NCBI GenBank assembly: GCA_963784415.1
Contig: CAWARK010000014.1
Coordinates: 124,001-188,000, forward strand
Direction: 5' to 3'
Source: UBA7672 sp963784415
GTDB lineage: Bacteria > Pseudomonadota > Alphaproteobacteria > Caulobacterales > Hyphomonadaceae
Length of the DNA stretch: 64,000 nt
Shown: positions 1 to 8,335 of the stretch, in pieces
Layout of the letters: each line of letters opens with the position of its first letter
How positions within the stretch are numbered: position 1 is the first letter of the stretch
Program-made: the position numbers and the translations under genes
The notes under the pieces: model-generated
Told to the model about the DNA's origin: nothing
Databases searched by the model: none
The model's input: only the letters and a program-made list of their open reading frames with translations

Positions 1-142
1 GCATCGCGATTCACGCCGTGTCGGCCTCGATACCGGGGCCTATATCAGCGGGCAGCTGACTGCGGCCCGATTTGAGCATGAAGCAGTCGAATTTCTATCG
101 ACGGGGGTCGTCGCCGCCAAGGCTGCGACTGTCAGAGGTTAA
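1..142 (+). CDS. Metallophosphoesterase (serine/threonine phosphatase-like), 3' end only
   Basis: Only the last 46 codons lie in the window, in the frame that ends at TAA 140-142. The tail contains RVGLDTGAY followed by a G-x-L-T-A stretch. This is how calcineurin-like bacterial serine/threonine phosphatases usually end: a strand reporting the covered active site, then a short variable tail. The catalytic histidine and aspartate motifs lie upstream and cannot be checked. It stops 12 bp before the polysaccharide export gene and could be co-transcribed with it. The family call rests on this short tail, so it is moderate. Confidence 0.55.
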   Translation, partial: HRDSRRVGLDTGAYISGQLTAARFEHEAVEFLSTGVVAAKAATVRG

Positions 143-154
143 CAGGAGACACGT

Positions 155-736
155 ATGAACCCGATCCGGGCGACGGTGCAGGCAGTCCTAGCTCTTGGCG
201 CGCTCGTGCTTTCGGCGTGCGCGTCCGGCCCGGCCATGAGTGGCCCCGACGATGCGACGCCGGCTGCCGCTGGCATGAACAGCTATCGCCTCGGTTCGGG
301 CGACGAGATCAAGGTCACCGTCTATGGCGAGCCGGATCTCTCCGGACCCTTCACCGTCGATGGCGAGGGCCAGATCACCATGTCGCTGATCGGCCAGGTC
401 GAAGTCGGCAAGATGACGCTCGGCGAGGCCAGCAACGCGCTACAGACCAAGCTCAAGGACGGCTATCTCAAGGATCCGAAGGTCGCGATCGAGCTGGTCA
501 AAGGCCGCCCCTATTACATCCTCGGCGAAGTGAACAAGCCGGGCGAGTATCCCTTCTCCTCGGGCCTTACCGTGATGAACGCCATCGCGAGCGCCGGTGA
601 CTTCACCTATCGCGCCGACAAGGGCCGCATTCTCATCAAGAGCGTGGACAGCCCGAACGAGCGTGAGGTCGAGCTGACGCCATCGACGCAGGTTCGCCCC
701 GGCGACACCATCCGCATCCGCGAACGCTTGTTCTAG
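155..736 (+). CDS. Short polysaccharide export lipoprotein (Wza/BexD family)
   Basis: A 193-residue outer-membrane or periplasmic lipoprotein of the Wza-type export family, which carries capsule or exopolysaccharide across the periplasm. A signal peptide with lipobox LSAC puts the acylated cysteine at residue 22. Residues 45-120 form a poly-export domain (YRLGSGDEIKVTVYGEPDL), and residues 118-190 an SLBB-like domain (ILGEVNKPGEYPF to GDTIRIRERLF). It is about half the length of E. coli Wza and lacks the C-terminal helix that forms the outer-membrane pore there, as is common in alphaproteobacteria. The beta-barrel gene two positions downstream may supply the pore (inference). AGGAG 144-148 precedes the ATG. 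It is the first clear gene of an exopolysaccharide operon ending with the tyrosine kinase. Confidence 0.9.
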   Translation: MNPIRATVQAVLALGALVLSACASGPAMSGPDDATPAAAGMNSYRLGSGDEIKVTVYGEPDLSGPFTVDGEGQITMSLIGQVEVGKMTLGEASNALQTKLKDGYLKDPKVAIELVKGRPYYILGEVNKPGEYPFSSGLTVMNAIASAGDFTYRADKGRILIKSVDSPNEREVELTPSTQVRPGDTIRIRERLF

Positions 737-755
737 AAGGGCAGGCCGGCTGGCC

Positions 756-1217
756 ATGACACGGGCAAGGCACACGGCGACGGTACGGCAGATTTTCGCC
801 ACAGGCGCCGTTGTGAGTCTGCTAACCATGTCTGGCGTGTTTGCGCCGATTGCGGCTGGGCAGGACGTAAATCTCGTTGCAAAGCTGAAGGCCGGAGTTG
901 CCTGCGTCGAGCCGGATGCAGGCAACCAACTGCTGCGCAATGCCGACGCGAGCGCCGCCAGCCTGACCGACCTCCTGATGGCGCTCGACAGTATTTCGAT
1001 CGACGATACGGCTTGCGTGCCGATCAGGGATGCAGCGTCCAGTCTTGCCCTGGAACTCAGCGACGCCAACCCGGGGCTTGATCCCGCCGAGGCGACTGCC
1101 TCGGTCGAGCGGATGGAACAGGCGCTGGCCGAAGCGGACAAGCGGGCGGCGGCCATGCGTTTCGAAGTGGCTCCACCGCCACGGAACCTGACCCGTAGTC
1201 GGCCAGCGCCGTCATGA
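756..1217 (+). CDS. Secreted hypothetical protein in exopolysaccharide operon
   Basis: A 153-residue protein with no family I recognise. Residues 1-35 look like a Sec signal peptide: arginines near the start, a hydrophobic stretch, then GVFAPIAAG. The mature part is mostly helical and alanine-rich, with two cysteines (CVEP near residue 50 and ACVP near residue 88) that could form a disulfide. The C terminus is proline- and arginine-rich. It begins 19 bp after the export lipoprotein, so it probably belongs to the operon. No strong ribosome binding site is seen before ATG 756, which makes the exact start less certain. A periplasmic accessory role in polysaccharide export is a guess from position only. 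Confidence 0.6.
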   Translation: MTRARHTATVRQIFATGAVVSLLTMSGVFAPIAAGQDVNLVAKLKAGVACVEPDAGNQLLRNADASAASLTDLLMALDSISIDDTACVPIRDAASSLALELSDANPGLDPAEATASVERMEQALAEADKRAAAMRFEVAPPPRNLTRSRPAPS

Positions 1218-1341
1218 CTCTCATGGTGAATGCCCAGTTAAACGCCGCAATTTCAACCCTTGGGCGAGGCTGTCCCGCTTCCGGCCCTGATCTTGCTACC
1301 TGTCTCGCGAATTCGAAATGCCCCCCGAAAGGTGAACTCCC

Positions 1342-2568
1342 ATGAAAACCGGTCTCAAAGGTCTGATGCTGACCACCGCCCTTGTTGCGCTAACTGCGCT
1401 GCCGGCCTTCGCGCAGGACAACGAAAACCCCTTCCTGCGCGGCCGCTATGTCGCCGTCACGGATCGCGACCAGCCGGAATTCGACCCCGAGCCCATGCAC
1501 GTCAGCACGTTCGACGTGTTGGCCAGCATCGGGCTTTCGGCCGCCTACAACGACAACATCTTCGCTACGCCGAACAACGAAGTGAGCGACACGATCCTGC
1601 GCGCGCAGCCAGCCGTGGAAGCGCGTTCCAACTGGTCGGTGCATGAAATTTCGGGCGGTCTTTCGGTCGACCACAAGGAATACCTCGATAACGGCAGCGA
1701 ATCCGCGACCGACTACGACGGCTTCGCGAATGGCCGTCTCGATGTTTCGCGCAACTTCGTGATGAGCGTTGGCGGGAATGTCGGTCACCGCACGGAAGAG
1801 CGTTACGAAGCCGCTTCGTTCGGCGTCGCCGAGCGCGCTGCCTACGACTACACCGGCGCTTTCGTTCGCGGCCTTTACCGCATGGATCGTTTCCAGGTTG
1901 AAGGCACTGTCGGCGTCACCGACGACAGCTTCGACCAGGCTACGCAGGCGCTGATCCGCGACAATACCACGACCTACGTGAATGGACGCGCCTCCTACGC
2001 CATCTCGCCGGACCTCGCCGTCTTCGTGCAGGCCCGGCATAGCGACCTCGACTATTCGGACAACACCCGCGACGGTACGCGTACGACCGTCGACGCTGGC
2101 GTGAACTTCGAGCTGGCAGCTCCGTTCCGTGGCGAGATCGCCGTGGGTTCGTTCCAGGAAGATCGTGATACCTTCGGCAAAACGAACGGCCTTAACGTTT
2201 CCGCCAACGTGCAATGGTTCCCGACCCAGCTCACCACTGTAACGTTCGCGGCCAACCGCGGCGTCGCCGACGCTGGCCTCGCCGCAGCCGCCAGCTCGGT
2301 CAACACCGGCTATGGCGTGCGCGTCGATCACGAACTGTTGCGTAACGTACTGCTGTTCGCTCGCGTCCGTCAGGAAAAGAACGAGTATCAGGGCATCGAC
2401 CGTGACGATGAAGCGCTGAGCGCTGGCATTGGCGCGGCGTGGAAGCTGAACAAGAATGCACGTGTTGAAGCGGAATATTCGGCCCGTTCGCAAGACTCGA
2501 GCGGCCTGAACTCCGGCCCGAGCCTTGACCAGAACGTCATCAGCGTCGGCCTTCGCCTCTTCCCGTGA
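1342..2568 (+). CDS. Outer-membrane beta-barrel protein (BBP2-like) of exopolysaccharide locus
   Basis: A 408-residue protein with a clean Sec signal peptide (cleavage after ALPAFA, about residue 24). The remainder is made of alternating amphipathic strands rich in aromatic residues, ending VGLRLFP with the terminal aromatic typical of outer-membrane barrels. The pattern fits the putative beta-barrel families found between Wza-like and Wzc-like genes in Caulobacterales and sphingomonads. Such proteins are thought to be outer-membrane channels or scaffolds for polysaccharide secretion. AAAGG 1329-1333 lies before the ATG. The gene sits 124 bp after the secreted hypothetical and 45 bp before the tyrosine kinase. 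Secretion-channel function is inferred from fold and context. Confidence 0.8.
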   Translation: MKTGLKGLMLTTALVALTALPAFAQDNENPFLRGRYVAVTDRDQPEFDPEPMHVSTFDVLASIGLSAAYNDNIFATPNNEVSDTILRAQPAVEARSNWSVHEISGGLSVDHKEYLDNGSESATDYDGFANGRLDVSRNFVMSVGGNVGHRTEERYEAASFGVAERAAYDYTGAFVRGLYRMDRFQVEGTVGVTDDSFDQATQALIRDNTTTYVNGRASYAISPDLAVFVQARHSDLDYSDNTRDGTRTTVDAGVNFELAAPFRGEIAVGSFQEDRDTFGKTNGLNVSANVQWFPTQLTTVTFAANRGVADAGLAAAASSVNTGYGVRVDHELLRNVLLFARVRQEKNEYQGIDRDDEALSAGIGAAWKLNKNARVEAEYSARSQDSSGLNSGPSLDQNVISVGLRLFP

Positions 2569-2613
2569 TCTTAAGCGCCGTGCGGTTACCGCGCGGCGCC
2601 TGGAGCTAAACCG

Positions 2614-4893
2614 TTGAACCAGGTCCATCCCTTCGATGCGGCGACCAGCTATCCGCGGGGCGCCGGCTCTCTGCCGCCGTCGGGCGGTGAGGGCGAGAAC
2701 GTCATCACCATCCAGCGTATCGTGCGCGCCGTGCGCCGGCGTCTGGGTGTGATGCTTGCGGTTTTCGCGCTGACGTTCGCGTTCGTGGCGATCAACACGT
2801 TCCAGCTGCAGGCGTCGTATACGGCGACGTCGCGGGTCATCATCAACTCGCACGCCCAGAACATCGTCGACATCGGCGCGGTCATCTCCGGCATGCCGGC
2901 GAACGCGGGAATCGTGGACACGGAAGCGGAGATCCTGCGCAGCCGGACGCTGATCGAAAAGGTCGTGACCAAGCTCGACCTGGTGAACAACCCGGAGTTC
3001 AACTACGCCAAGGCCAAGCCCAGCGACTGGGCGAACTTCATGGCCGGGACGAAATCCTTCATCAAGGGCCTGTTGCCGTTCGGCAAGGGCGATGCCGGTC
3101 CGGCACAGGCCGCTGATCCGGCGGAAGCCAAACGCGCCGAGCTTGATGGCGTCATCACTGCCGTGCGCAACGCGATCAGCGTCAACCGGTTGGGATCGAC
3201 GTTCATCATCGAGATCAGCGCCAACAGCCATGATCCGAAGATGGCGGCCTTGCTGGCGAACACGATGTCCGAGGTCTATCTCGACAACCAGCTGGACACG
3301 AAATTCAAGGCGACACGCCGGGCGCAGGACTGGCTCGATGAGCGTGTCGGCGAATTGCGCACCGAATTGCGCGACGCCGAAAGCAAGGTCGAAGCACACA
3401 GGGCCGCGACAGGCCTGCTGCGGTCGGGCGGCGACACGCTGGCCGAACAGACCATTCGCGAGACCAACGCACAGCTAACGACCGCCCAGTCGGAATACGC
3501 GACCAAGGCCGCTCGCCTGCGCAACCTCAACGCACAAATGCGCGCCGGCGCGGGCATCGACTCGATCGCCGAAGCCCAAAACTCGGCGACGATCTCGAAC
3601 CTGCGCGCCGCTCAAAGCGCGCTCACGGCCCGCAAATCGGACGTGGTGCGCCGCTACGATATCAAACACCCCGAGTACCAGAAGGTGCTCGCCGAGGAGC
3701 AGGACAACGAGCGTCAGATCAACGCTGAACTGAAGCGGATCGCGTCCTCCCTTGACCAGGAGGTGATGATTGCACGCGAGCGGGTCAATAGCCTGCAGGG
3801 CAGCCTGAACTCATCCAAGGGCGAGCTGGCGCAGAATAACCGCGCCGGTGTCGAACAGGCAGCGCTTGAACGCGATGCGCTGGCGACGCGGACGTTGTTC
3901 GAGGAGTTCAACAACCGCTTCAAGGAGACGAACGAGCTCGACGGCATCACCGAGGCTGACGCCGTGGTGGACAGCTATGCGCCGGTTCCGGGCGCGCCGA
4001 GCTTCCCCAACACCAACCTCAACCTCGCGCTTGGCTTCATGCTTGGCCTCGCGCTGGCCGGCCTTGTTGGCCTCGTCCTGGAGTTGATGGACAACTACAT
4101 GTCCACCGCCGAGGACGTGGAGCACGTCGCGGGCGTGCCGTATATCGGCCAGATCCCGCTGCTGCCGACGGTCGGGTCGTTCAACAAGACCAAGATCCTG
4201 CCGGCTGAGTATCTTGTCGAGAAGCCGCATTCGGGCTTTGCGGAAGCCTTCAGGCATCTGCGCGCGTCGATCATGTTCGCGGACATCGACAAGGCCGCCA
4301 AGACGGTCGCGGTCGTGTCGTCGCTGCCGGCGGAAGGCAAGACGAGCATGACGTACTGCCTGGGCCGCATGGCTGCGATGTCCGGCACCAAGACGATCGT
4401 GATCGATGGCGACATTCGCCTGCGCCAGCTGACGGAAACGTCTGGCGCGCCGGCGGAGGCGGGCCTGCTGGAGTATCTCTTCGGCGAGGCGGCGCTTGAA
4501 GATGTCGTACAGGTCGACGAGCGCACCGGGCTGCATATCCTGCCGCTGTCGGACCGCAAGCATACGCCGCGCGACGTCTTTGGCAGCCGCGCTTTCGATT
4601 CGCTGCTCAAACTGTTGCAGGCGAAGTACGACCTCGTGATCATCGACACCGGCCCGATCCTGCTGATGGCGGAAACGCGCGTCGTGACGTCGAAGGTCGA
4701 CCAAGTGGTCGTCTGCACACGCTGGCGCAAGACGCACCGCAACACGCTGCGCGATACCATGAAAATCCTGCACGACTTCCACGCCAACGTGGCCGGCGTC
4801 GTGCTGACCTTTGTCGATCTGCGCAAGCGCGCGCATCACGCTTATGCGGCCGCGAGCTACAGCGCCTACGCAAAGTACTATCAGGAAACCTAA
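2614..4893 (+). CDS. Polysaccharide co-polymerase / tyrosine autokinase (Wzc, BY-kinase)
   Basis: A 759-residue inner-membrane protein controlling polymer length and export through cycles of tyrosine autophosphorylation. The N-terminal Wzz domain has a membrane helix near residues 45-65. A long coiled-coil periplasmic region follows (about 200-420), then a second helix near 470-490 (LALGFMLGLALAGLVGL). The cytoplasmic kinase has Walker A SSLPAEGKTS (about 569-578), Walker A-prime VIDGDIR (about 596-602) and Walker B VIIDTG (about 675). A tyrosine cluster at the C terminus, residues 743-756, is the likely phosphorylation site. All catalytic motifs look intact. Translation begins at TTG 2614, with GGAG 2602-2605 eight bases upstream. 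A hairpin terminator follows, so this is the last gene of the operon. Confidence 0.93.
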   Translation: MNQVHPFDAATSYPRGAGSLPPSGGEGENVITIQRIVRAVRRRLGVMLAVFALTFAFVAINTFQLQASYTATSRVIINSHAQNIVDIGAVISGMPANAGIVDTEAEILRSRTLIEKVVTKLDLVNNPEFNYAKAKPSDWANFMAGTKSFIKGLLPFGKGDAGPAQAADPAEAKRAELDGVITAVRNAISVNRLGSTFIIEISANSHDPKMAALLANTMSEVYLDNQLDTKFKATRRAQDWLDERVGELRTELRDAESKVEAHRAATGLLRSGGDTLAEQTIRETNAQLTTAQSEYATKAARLRNLNAQMRAGAGIDSIAEAQNSATISNLRAAQSALTARKSDVVRRYDIKHPEYQKVLAEEQDNERQINAELKRIASSLDQEVMIARERVNSLQGSLNSSKGELAQNNRAGVEQAALERDALATRTLFEEFNNRFKETNELDGITEADAVVDSYAPVPGAPSFPNTNLNLALGFMLGLALAGLVGLVLELMDNYMSTAEDVEHVAGVPYIGQIPLLPTVGSFNKTKILPAEYLVEKPHSGFAEAFRHLRASIMFADIDKAAKTVAVVSSLPAEGKTSMTYCLGRMAAMSGTKTIVIDGDIRLRQLTETSGAPAEAGLLEYLFGEAALEDVVQVDERTGLHILPLSDRKHTPRDVFGSRAFDSLLKLLQAKYDLVIIDTGPILLMAETRVVTSKVDQVVVCTRWRKTHRNTLRDTMKILHDFHANVAGVVLTFVDLRKRAHHAYAAASYSAYAKYYQET

Positions 4894-4920
4894 GCATTTA
4901 TGGAATGGCCGGGGGGCCAG

Positions 4921-4950
4921 CGCCTCGCATCTTCGGATGCGGGGCGTTTC
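4921..4950 (+). terminator. Rho-independent terminator after the tyrosine kinase gene
   Basis: An 11-bp stem (4921-4931 with 4936-4946) closes a TTCG tetraloop and is followed by TTTC. It lies 28 bp past the kinase stop codon and contains one G-T wobble. It marks the end of the exopolysaccharide operon that starts at or before position 155. Confidence 0.8.
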
Positions 4951-5514
4951 TGCGTTTGGGGTGCGTGCGCGACGCGGCTTGGCAGTCGGACCAGCGTGCG
5001 CCGTCCGGGATGCTGTCGTTTTGGGTCTCCAATCAGGTGGAGGGCCCGGGGACGCGGGATGCCCCGCGTGGTTTGGCAATCGCCGAAGCGATCTACCGGC
5101 AGAAGAAGAAGGTTCGCGGATCCCGCGTCCCCGACAGATGTTATCCGGCCACGGGGGAACAGCGGGGTGTTTCAACCGCCTGACCCTATTCTCGTCGCCG
5201 GCGTGCAGGTTGCGGATGTTCAGCCGCAATCCCTCGATCACTCCCGTGTTTTCCAGGGCTCCGTAGTCTGGTCCCTGGCTCCTCTTCGGCTCACACAGGC
5301 TTTCACGCTCATCTGCGTCCGACCCCGCGCCGTTGAACAGTGATCAGCTGCCCTCCTGCGGGATGGATGTGGGCATCATACGCCGGGGCGGAGGGGTGTA
5401 GGATTGGGATATACAGAATCGGCTGGTCTGATCCGCGCAAGCTGTTGAGATTGTTCAGATCGGGCTGAAAATCCGATGTGCAGAATCGGCCGATCTAAAT
5501 GTGGCGGAGCGACT

Positions 5515-5595
5515 GGCGCCTGCCCGGCCACGCGACGCGTCAGCGGCGCGACTGGGGCCAATTCGCTGCTACGCAGCGACTGCCGGGCAGGCGCC
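5515..5595. repeat. Palindromic element with perfect 14-bp inverted ends
   Basis: The ends GGCGCCTGCCCGGC (5515-5528) and GCCGGGCAGGCGCC (5582-5595) are perfect inverted copies. An inner hairpin CGCTGC-TAC-GCAGCG lies near its right end. The element could fold as a cruciform or an RNA stem-loop. It resembles the REP-like intergenic repeats common in alphaproteobacteria. Confidence 0.65.
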
Positions 5596-5614
5596 CGGCG
5601 GTCCAGAGACTGGA

Positions 5615-5652
5615 TCCCGGCCTGCGCCGGGAACGCGTGCCAAGGGGCACGC
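5615..5652. repeat. Pair of perfect 7-bp-stem hairpins
   Basis: TCCCGGC/GCCGGGA (5615-5621 with 5626-5632, loop CTGC) is followed two bases later by GCGTGCC/GGCACGC (5635-5641 with 5646-5652, loop AAGG). The first resembles one arm of the alphaproteobacterial repeats that begin GGATCCCGG. Both belong to the repeat chain between the kinase operon and metC. Confidence 0.55.
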
Positions 5653-5701
5653 TTCCAGACCGTCCTTGTGAGCGCACGTGGCTTTGCCGTGAGTGCCGGC
5701 G

Positions 5702-5733
5702 CTTCGAGACGCCGCCTGCGGCGGCTCCTCAGG
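5702..5733. repeat. CTTCGAGAC...CCTCAGG intergenic repeat, copy 1
   Basis: Conserved ends CTTCGAGAC and CCTCAGG enclose a GCCGCC/GGCGGC stem with loop TGC, clamped by GAG (5706-5708) and CTC (5728-5730). A second copy with a different but still complementary stem lies at 36834-36864. It sits 25 bp from the metC stop codon. Confidence 0.6.
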
Positions 5734-5757
5734 GCAAGCGGTCCGGCGGTCCGAGGG

Positions 5758-6930
5758 TCAGATTTTGTCGAACGCTTGCGCGAGATCGGCGATCAGGTCG
5801 GCGGGGTCTTCGAGGCCGATGGAGAGGCGGAGGAGGGGGCGGGTGGCGCCGGGGTCCGACGCGGTGCGTTTGAGCTGCGGGTTGCAGTGGATGATGAGGC
5901 TTTCGAAACCGCCGTAGGAGAAGCCGAGGCCGAAGAGGGTGAGGGCGTCGAGGAGGGCGTGGACTTTCGGTGTGGGCGTGGCGTGGAGTTCGATGCCGAA
6001 GAGGCCGGACGAGCCGGTGAAGTCGCGTTTCCAGATGGCGTGGCCGGGATCGGATTCGAGGGCGGGGTGGAGGACGCGGGCGACCTTGGGGTGGTGTTCA
6101 AGCCAGCGTGCGACTTCAAGGGCGGAGGACTGATGGTGGTCCATGCGCATGGCGAGTGAGCGGGCGCCGCGCAGGACGGCGTAGGCATCGTCCGGAGCGA
6201 CGTTGACGCCGAGGTCGGTGATCGTCTCCTTCATGCGCGTGGCGAGGCGTTCGTCATTGACGTGGATGGCGCCGTTGAGCGCGTCGGCGCCGCCGCTGAC
6301 GTATTTGGTGTTGGCCTGCACGGAGACATCGAAGCCGAGGTCGAGCGGTTTGTGGAAGACGCCGGCGCTCCAGGTGTTGTCCATGACGCTGATTGCGCCG
6401 GCTGCGCGGGCAGCGGCGGCGATGGCGGGGGCGTCGGAGACTTCGAACGTCATCGAGCCGGGGCTTTCGGCGAAGATCAGCCTTGTGTTGGGGCGGATCA
6501 AATCAGCGATGCCGGCGCCGACCAGCGGATCGAAGTAGGTCGTCTCGACGCCGAGGCGCGTGAGCATGCGGTCGGCAAAGCGGCGCGTGGGACCGTAGGC
6601 GGTGTCGGTGAGCAGGACATGGCTGCCGGCTTCAGCGAAGGCGAGGAACGGAATGGTGCAGGCCATCAGGCCGGAGGGCGCGAGCAGGCAGTGTTCGGCG
6701 CCTTCGATTTCGCAGAGTGCGTCGATGAGGGCTTTGTGCGTGGCGGTGCCGTGACGGCCATAGGTCCAGCCGCCGGGTTCGAACAGCTTGCTCGCGCTTT
6801 CGACGATGACGGTGGAGGCGCGTTGCACGACGGGGTTGACGCCGCCCAGCGTGAGCTTGCGGTCGCGGCCTGCGTGGGTGAGGCGCGTGCCGAGTTTCTG
6901 CTTGCCAGGTTTGTCCGGGTCCTTGGCCAT
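5758..6930 (-). CDS. metC: Cystathionine beta-lyase (Cys/Met metabolism PLP enzyme)
   Basis: A 390-residue enzyme of the trans-sulfuration fold-type I PLP family. The closest type is bacterial cystathionine beta-lyase, which splits cystathionine into homocysteine, pyruvate and ammonia in methionine synthesis. The family pattern is intact: TYGRHGTATHKALIDAL near the N terminus, the cofactor-contact stretch SVMDNTWSAG (about 181-190), and the PLP lysine in NTKYVSGG (Lys209). ATG 6930 is preferred over an in-frame TTG at 6933. The sulfurtransferase stop lies 3 bp upstream, so the two genes form an operon around sulfur transfer. Cystathionine gamma-synthase or -lyase activity cannot be excluded from motifs alone. 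Confidence 0.85.
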   Translation of the reverse strand: MAKDPDKPGKQKLGTRLTHAGRDRKLTLGGVNPVVQRASTVIVESASKLFEPGGWTYGRHGTATHKALIDALCEIEGAEHCLLAPSGLMACTIPFLAFAEAGSHVLLTDTAYGPTRRFADRMLTRLGVETTYFDPLVGAGIADLIRPNTRLIFAESPGSMTFEVSDAPAIAAAARAAGAISVMDNTWSAGVFHKPLDLGFDVSVQANTKYVSGGADALNGAIHVNDERLATRMKETITDLGVNVAPDDAYAVLRGARSLAMRMDHHQSSALEVARWLEHHPKVARVLHPALESDPGHAIWKRDFTGSSGLFGIELHATPTPKVHALLDALTLFGLGFSYGGFESLIIHCNPQLKRTASDPGATRPLLRLSIGLEDPADLIADLAQAFDKI

Positions 6931-6933
6931 CAA

Positions 6934-7794
6934 TCAGCCCGTAACGACTTTGCCGCCGCTGTCCGGCATGCCCCATTCACTCCACGAGCCATCATAGACC
7001 GCCGCATCGTCATGACCCAGCAGCGATTGCGCGAGGGTGAGGATGGCGGCGGTGACGCCCGAGCCGCAGGTGTTGATGATCGGCTTTGCGAGGTCGACGC
7101 CGGCCTTGTCGAAGACGGCGCGGAGGTCGGCCTCGGATTTGAAGGCGCCGTTGGCGAGAAGGTCGGCATAATAAACGTTGATCGCGCCGGGCATGTGACC
7201 CTTGCGCAGGCCGGCGCGGGGCTCTTCGACCTCGCCACGGAAGCGGGGGCCGGAGCGGGCATCGACCAGCTGGGCGCTGCCGGCTTCCAGCGCGTGGCTG
7301 ACCTGATCCAGCGTGCGAATGATGTCGCGGCGCGGGCGGACGGTGAAGTGGCGGTCGGCCACGAAATGGGGCGGCAGGTCTTCGACTTCGCCGCCGGCGG
7401 TGCGCCAGGCTTCAAAGCCGCCATCGAGCACGGCGACGTCGGCATGGCCCATGATGCGGAACATCCACCAGGCGCGGGCCGAGGCGAGGAAGCCGTTCTG
7501 GTCATAGCAGATGATGCGGTGGCCATCGCCGAGGCCGAGGCGGCGGACGCGCGAGGAGAACTTCTCCGGCGGCGGCAGCATGTGGGGAAGGTCAATCGTC
7601 GTGTCGGCGATGTCGTCGATATCGAAATAGCGGGCGCCGGGGATGTGGTGGGCGTCATAGGCCTGGCGGCCGGTGCGCGGGCCGTCCGGCATGAACCACG
7701 AGCAGTCCAGCACACGGATATCGGGGGCGGTGAGGTGGGACTTCAGCCAGTCGGCCGAAACCAGCGGCTTGTCCGGCGTAAAATGGGCGACCAT
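6934..7794 (-). CDS. sseA: 3-mercaptopyruvate sulfurtransferase (rhodanese family)
   Basis: A 286-residue protein with two rhodanese domains, roughly residues 10-135 (inactive) and 165-280 (catalytic). The active-site loop CGSGVTA (Cys243) is the mercaptopyruvate type; thiosulfate rhodaneses carry a basic residue after the cysteine. It would move sulfur from 3-mercaptopyruvate to thiols or cyanide. Linker features such as DARSGPRFRGEVEEPR before the second domain are standard. ATG 7794 was chosen because the longer version starts at a TTG with no ribosome site and adds a poorly conserved arginine- and proline-rich stretch. It lies upstream of metC in the same operon. Confidence 0.9.
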   Translation of the reverse strand: MVAHFTPDKPLVSADWLKSHLTAPDIRVLDCSWFMPDGPRTGRQAYDAHHIPGARYFDIDDIADTTIDLPHMLPPPEKFSSRVRRLGLGDGHRIICYDQNGFLASARAWWMFRIMGHADVAVLDGGFEAWRTAGGEVEDLPPHFVADRHFTVRPRRDIIRTLDQVSHALEAGSAQLVDARSGPRFRGEVEEPRAGLRKGHMPGAINVYYADLLANGAFKSEADLRAVFDKAGVDLAKPIINTCGSGVTAAILTLAQSLLGHDDAAVYDGSWSEWGMPDSGGKVVTG

Positions 7795-8335
7795 GGCAGG
7801 CCTGCTCCGTGGGCTGGCGGGTGAGACGGCTGGCGGGTGAAACGCGCGATTCAACTAGCCATAGCCGGGGGCCCCGGCAAGGCGACGCGGAACTCTCAAT
7901 CCGTCGCAATTAACCGTTGGGCGCCGTAGGGGCCCCCGCAGGCGTGCTGCGGTGCAACGTACACGTGCTGTCCGCGAAAATCCGGACACGCCGCAGGGTT
8001 TGTGCAGAGCAGCAAACCGTCCAGATTCGCTACACGCGCAAGACAGGAATCCGTTGGGCGTATGGTTACTTTTTCCGCTCGCTTCTAAGGCGAAGTCGGT
8101 TGTTTGCGGCGCAGTAAAAGCGTTTTTTCGGTGAACAGGCTCACTTCACCCCAATGGGGAGAGGAGACGCCGGAAAATTCGCCTACCCGGGACGGTAGAG
8201 GGCGAGCCGACGGAGCCTGAGACAAGCCACATGACCCTTGCGGAGGGGGGTTTATGGACTTGGCCCGGCCAGCTCAGCTGGTCCGGGGATTGCGTAACGT
8301 TGGGGCCGGCTAGCGCCGGCTAGGGCAGAGTGGGT
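7795..8335. other. Intergenic region upstream of divergent sulfur operon and sugar transferase
   Basis: About 540 bases without a supportable gene. It must hold promoters for the leftward sulfurtransferase operon and the rightward sugar transferase. Visible structures are a GGTTTG/CAAACC hairpin at 7997-8018 and a stem CCCGGCCAGCT/AGCTGGTCCGGG at 8264-8287 with one bulged base. GCCGGCTAGCGCCGGC near 8306-8321 is a further self-complementary patch. I compared the region with the c-di-GMP, cobalamin and SAM riboswitch cores I know and saw no match. Confidence 0.5.

Larger units (their letters stand above)
4951..5757. other. Long intergenic region without a convincing gene
   Basis: About 800 bases between the exopolysaccharide terminator and the convergent metC. 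Short open frames exist in several phases (the longest is about 150 codons), but none has a good ribosome site, biased codon use or a recognisable protein. The first part, to about 5390, shows nothing I can name. From 5414 a 10-bp direct repeat (CAGAATCGGC, copies at 5414 and 5481) leads into a chain of palindromic repeats covering 5515-5733, listed separately. Confidence 0.6.

Noticed and set aside
1390..3399. 669-codon open frame on the minus strand
   Set aside because: It lies wholly antisense to the beta-barrel and kinase genes, has arginine- and valine-rich composition without domains, and is a product of GC-rich codon bias.
4905..5183. 92-codon open frame after the kinase operon
   Set aside because: It begins within the approach to the terminator hairpin, has no good ribosome site and no recognised protein; overlapping frames of similar length are also open.
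7855..8329. Possible c-di-GMP, cobalamin or SAM riboswitch before the sugar transferase
   Set aside because: Hairpins are present, but none of the conserved core sequences of these classes could be found.
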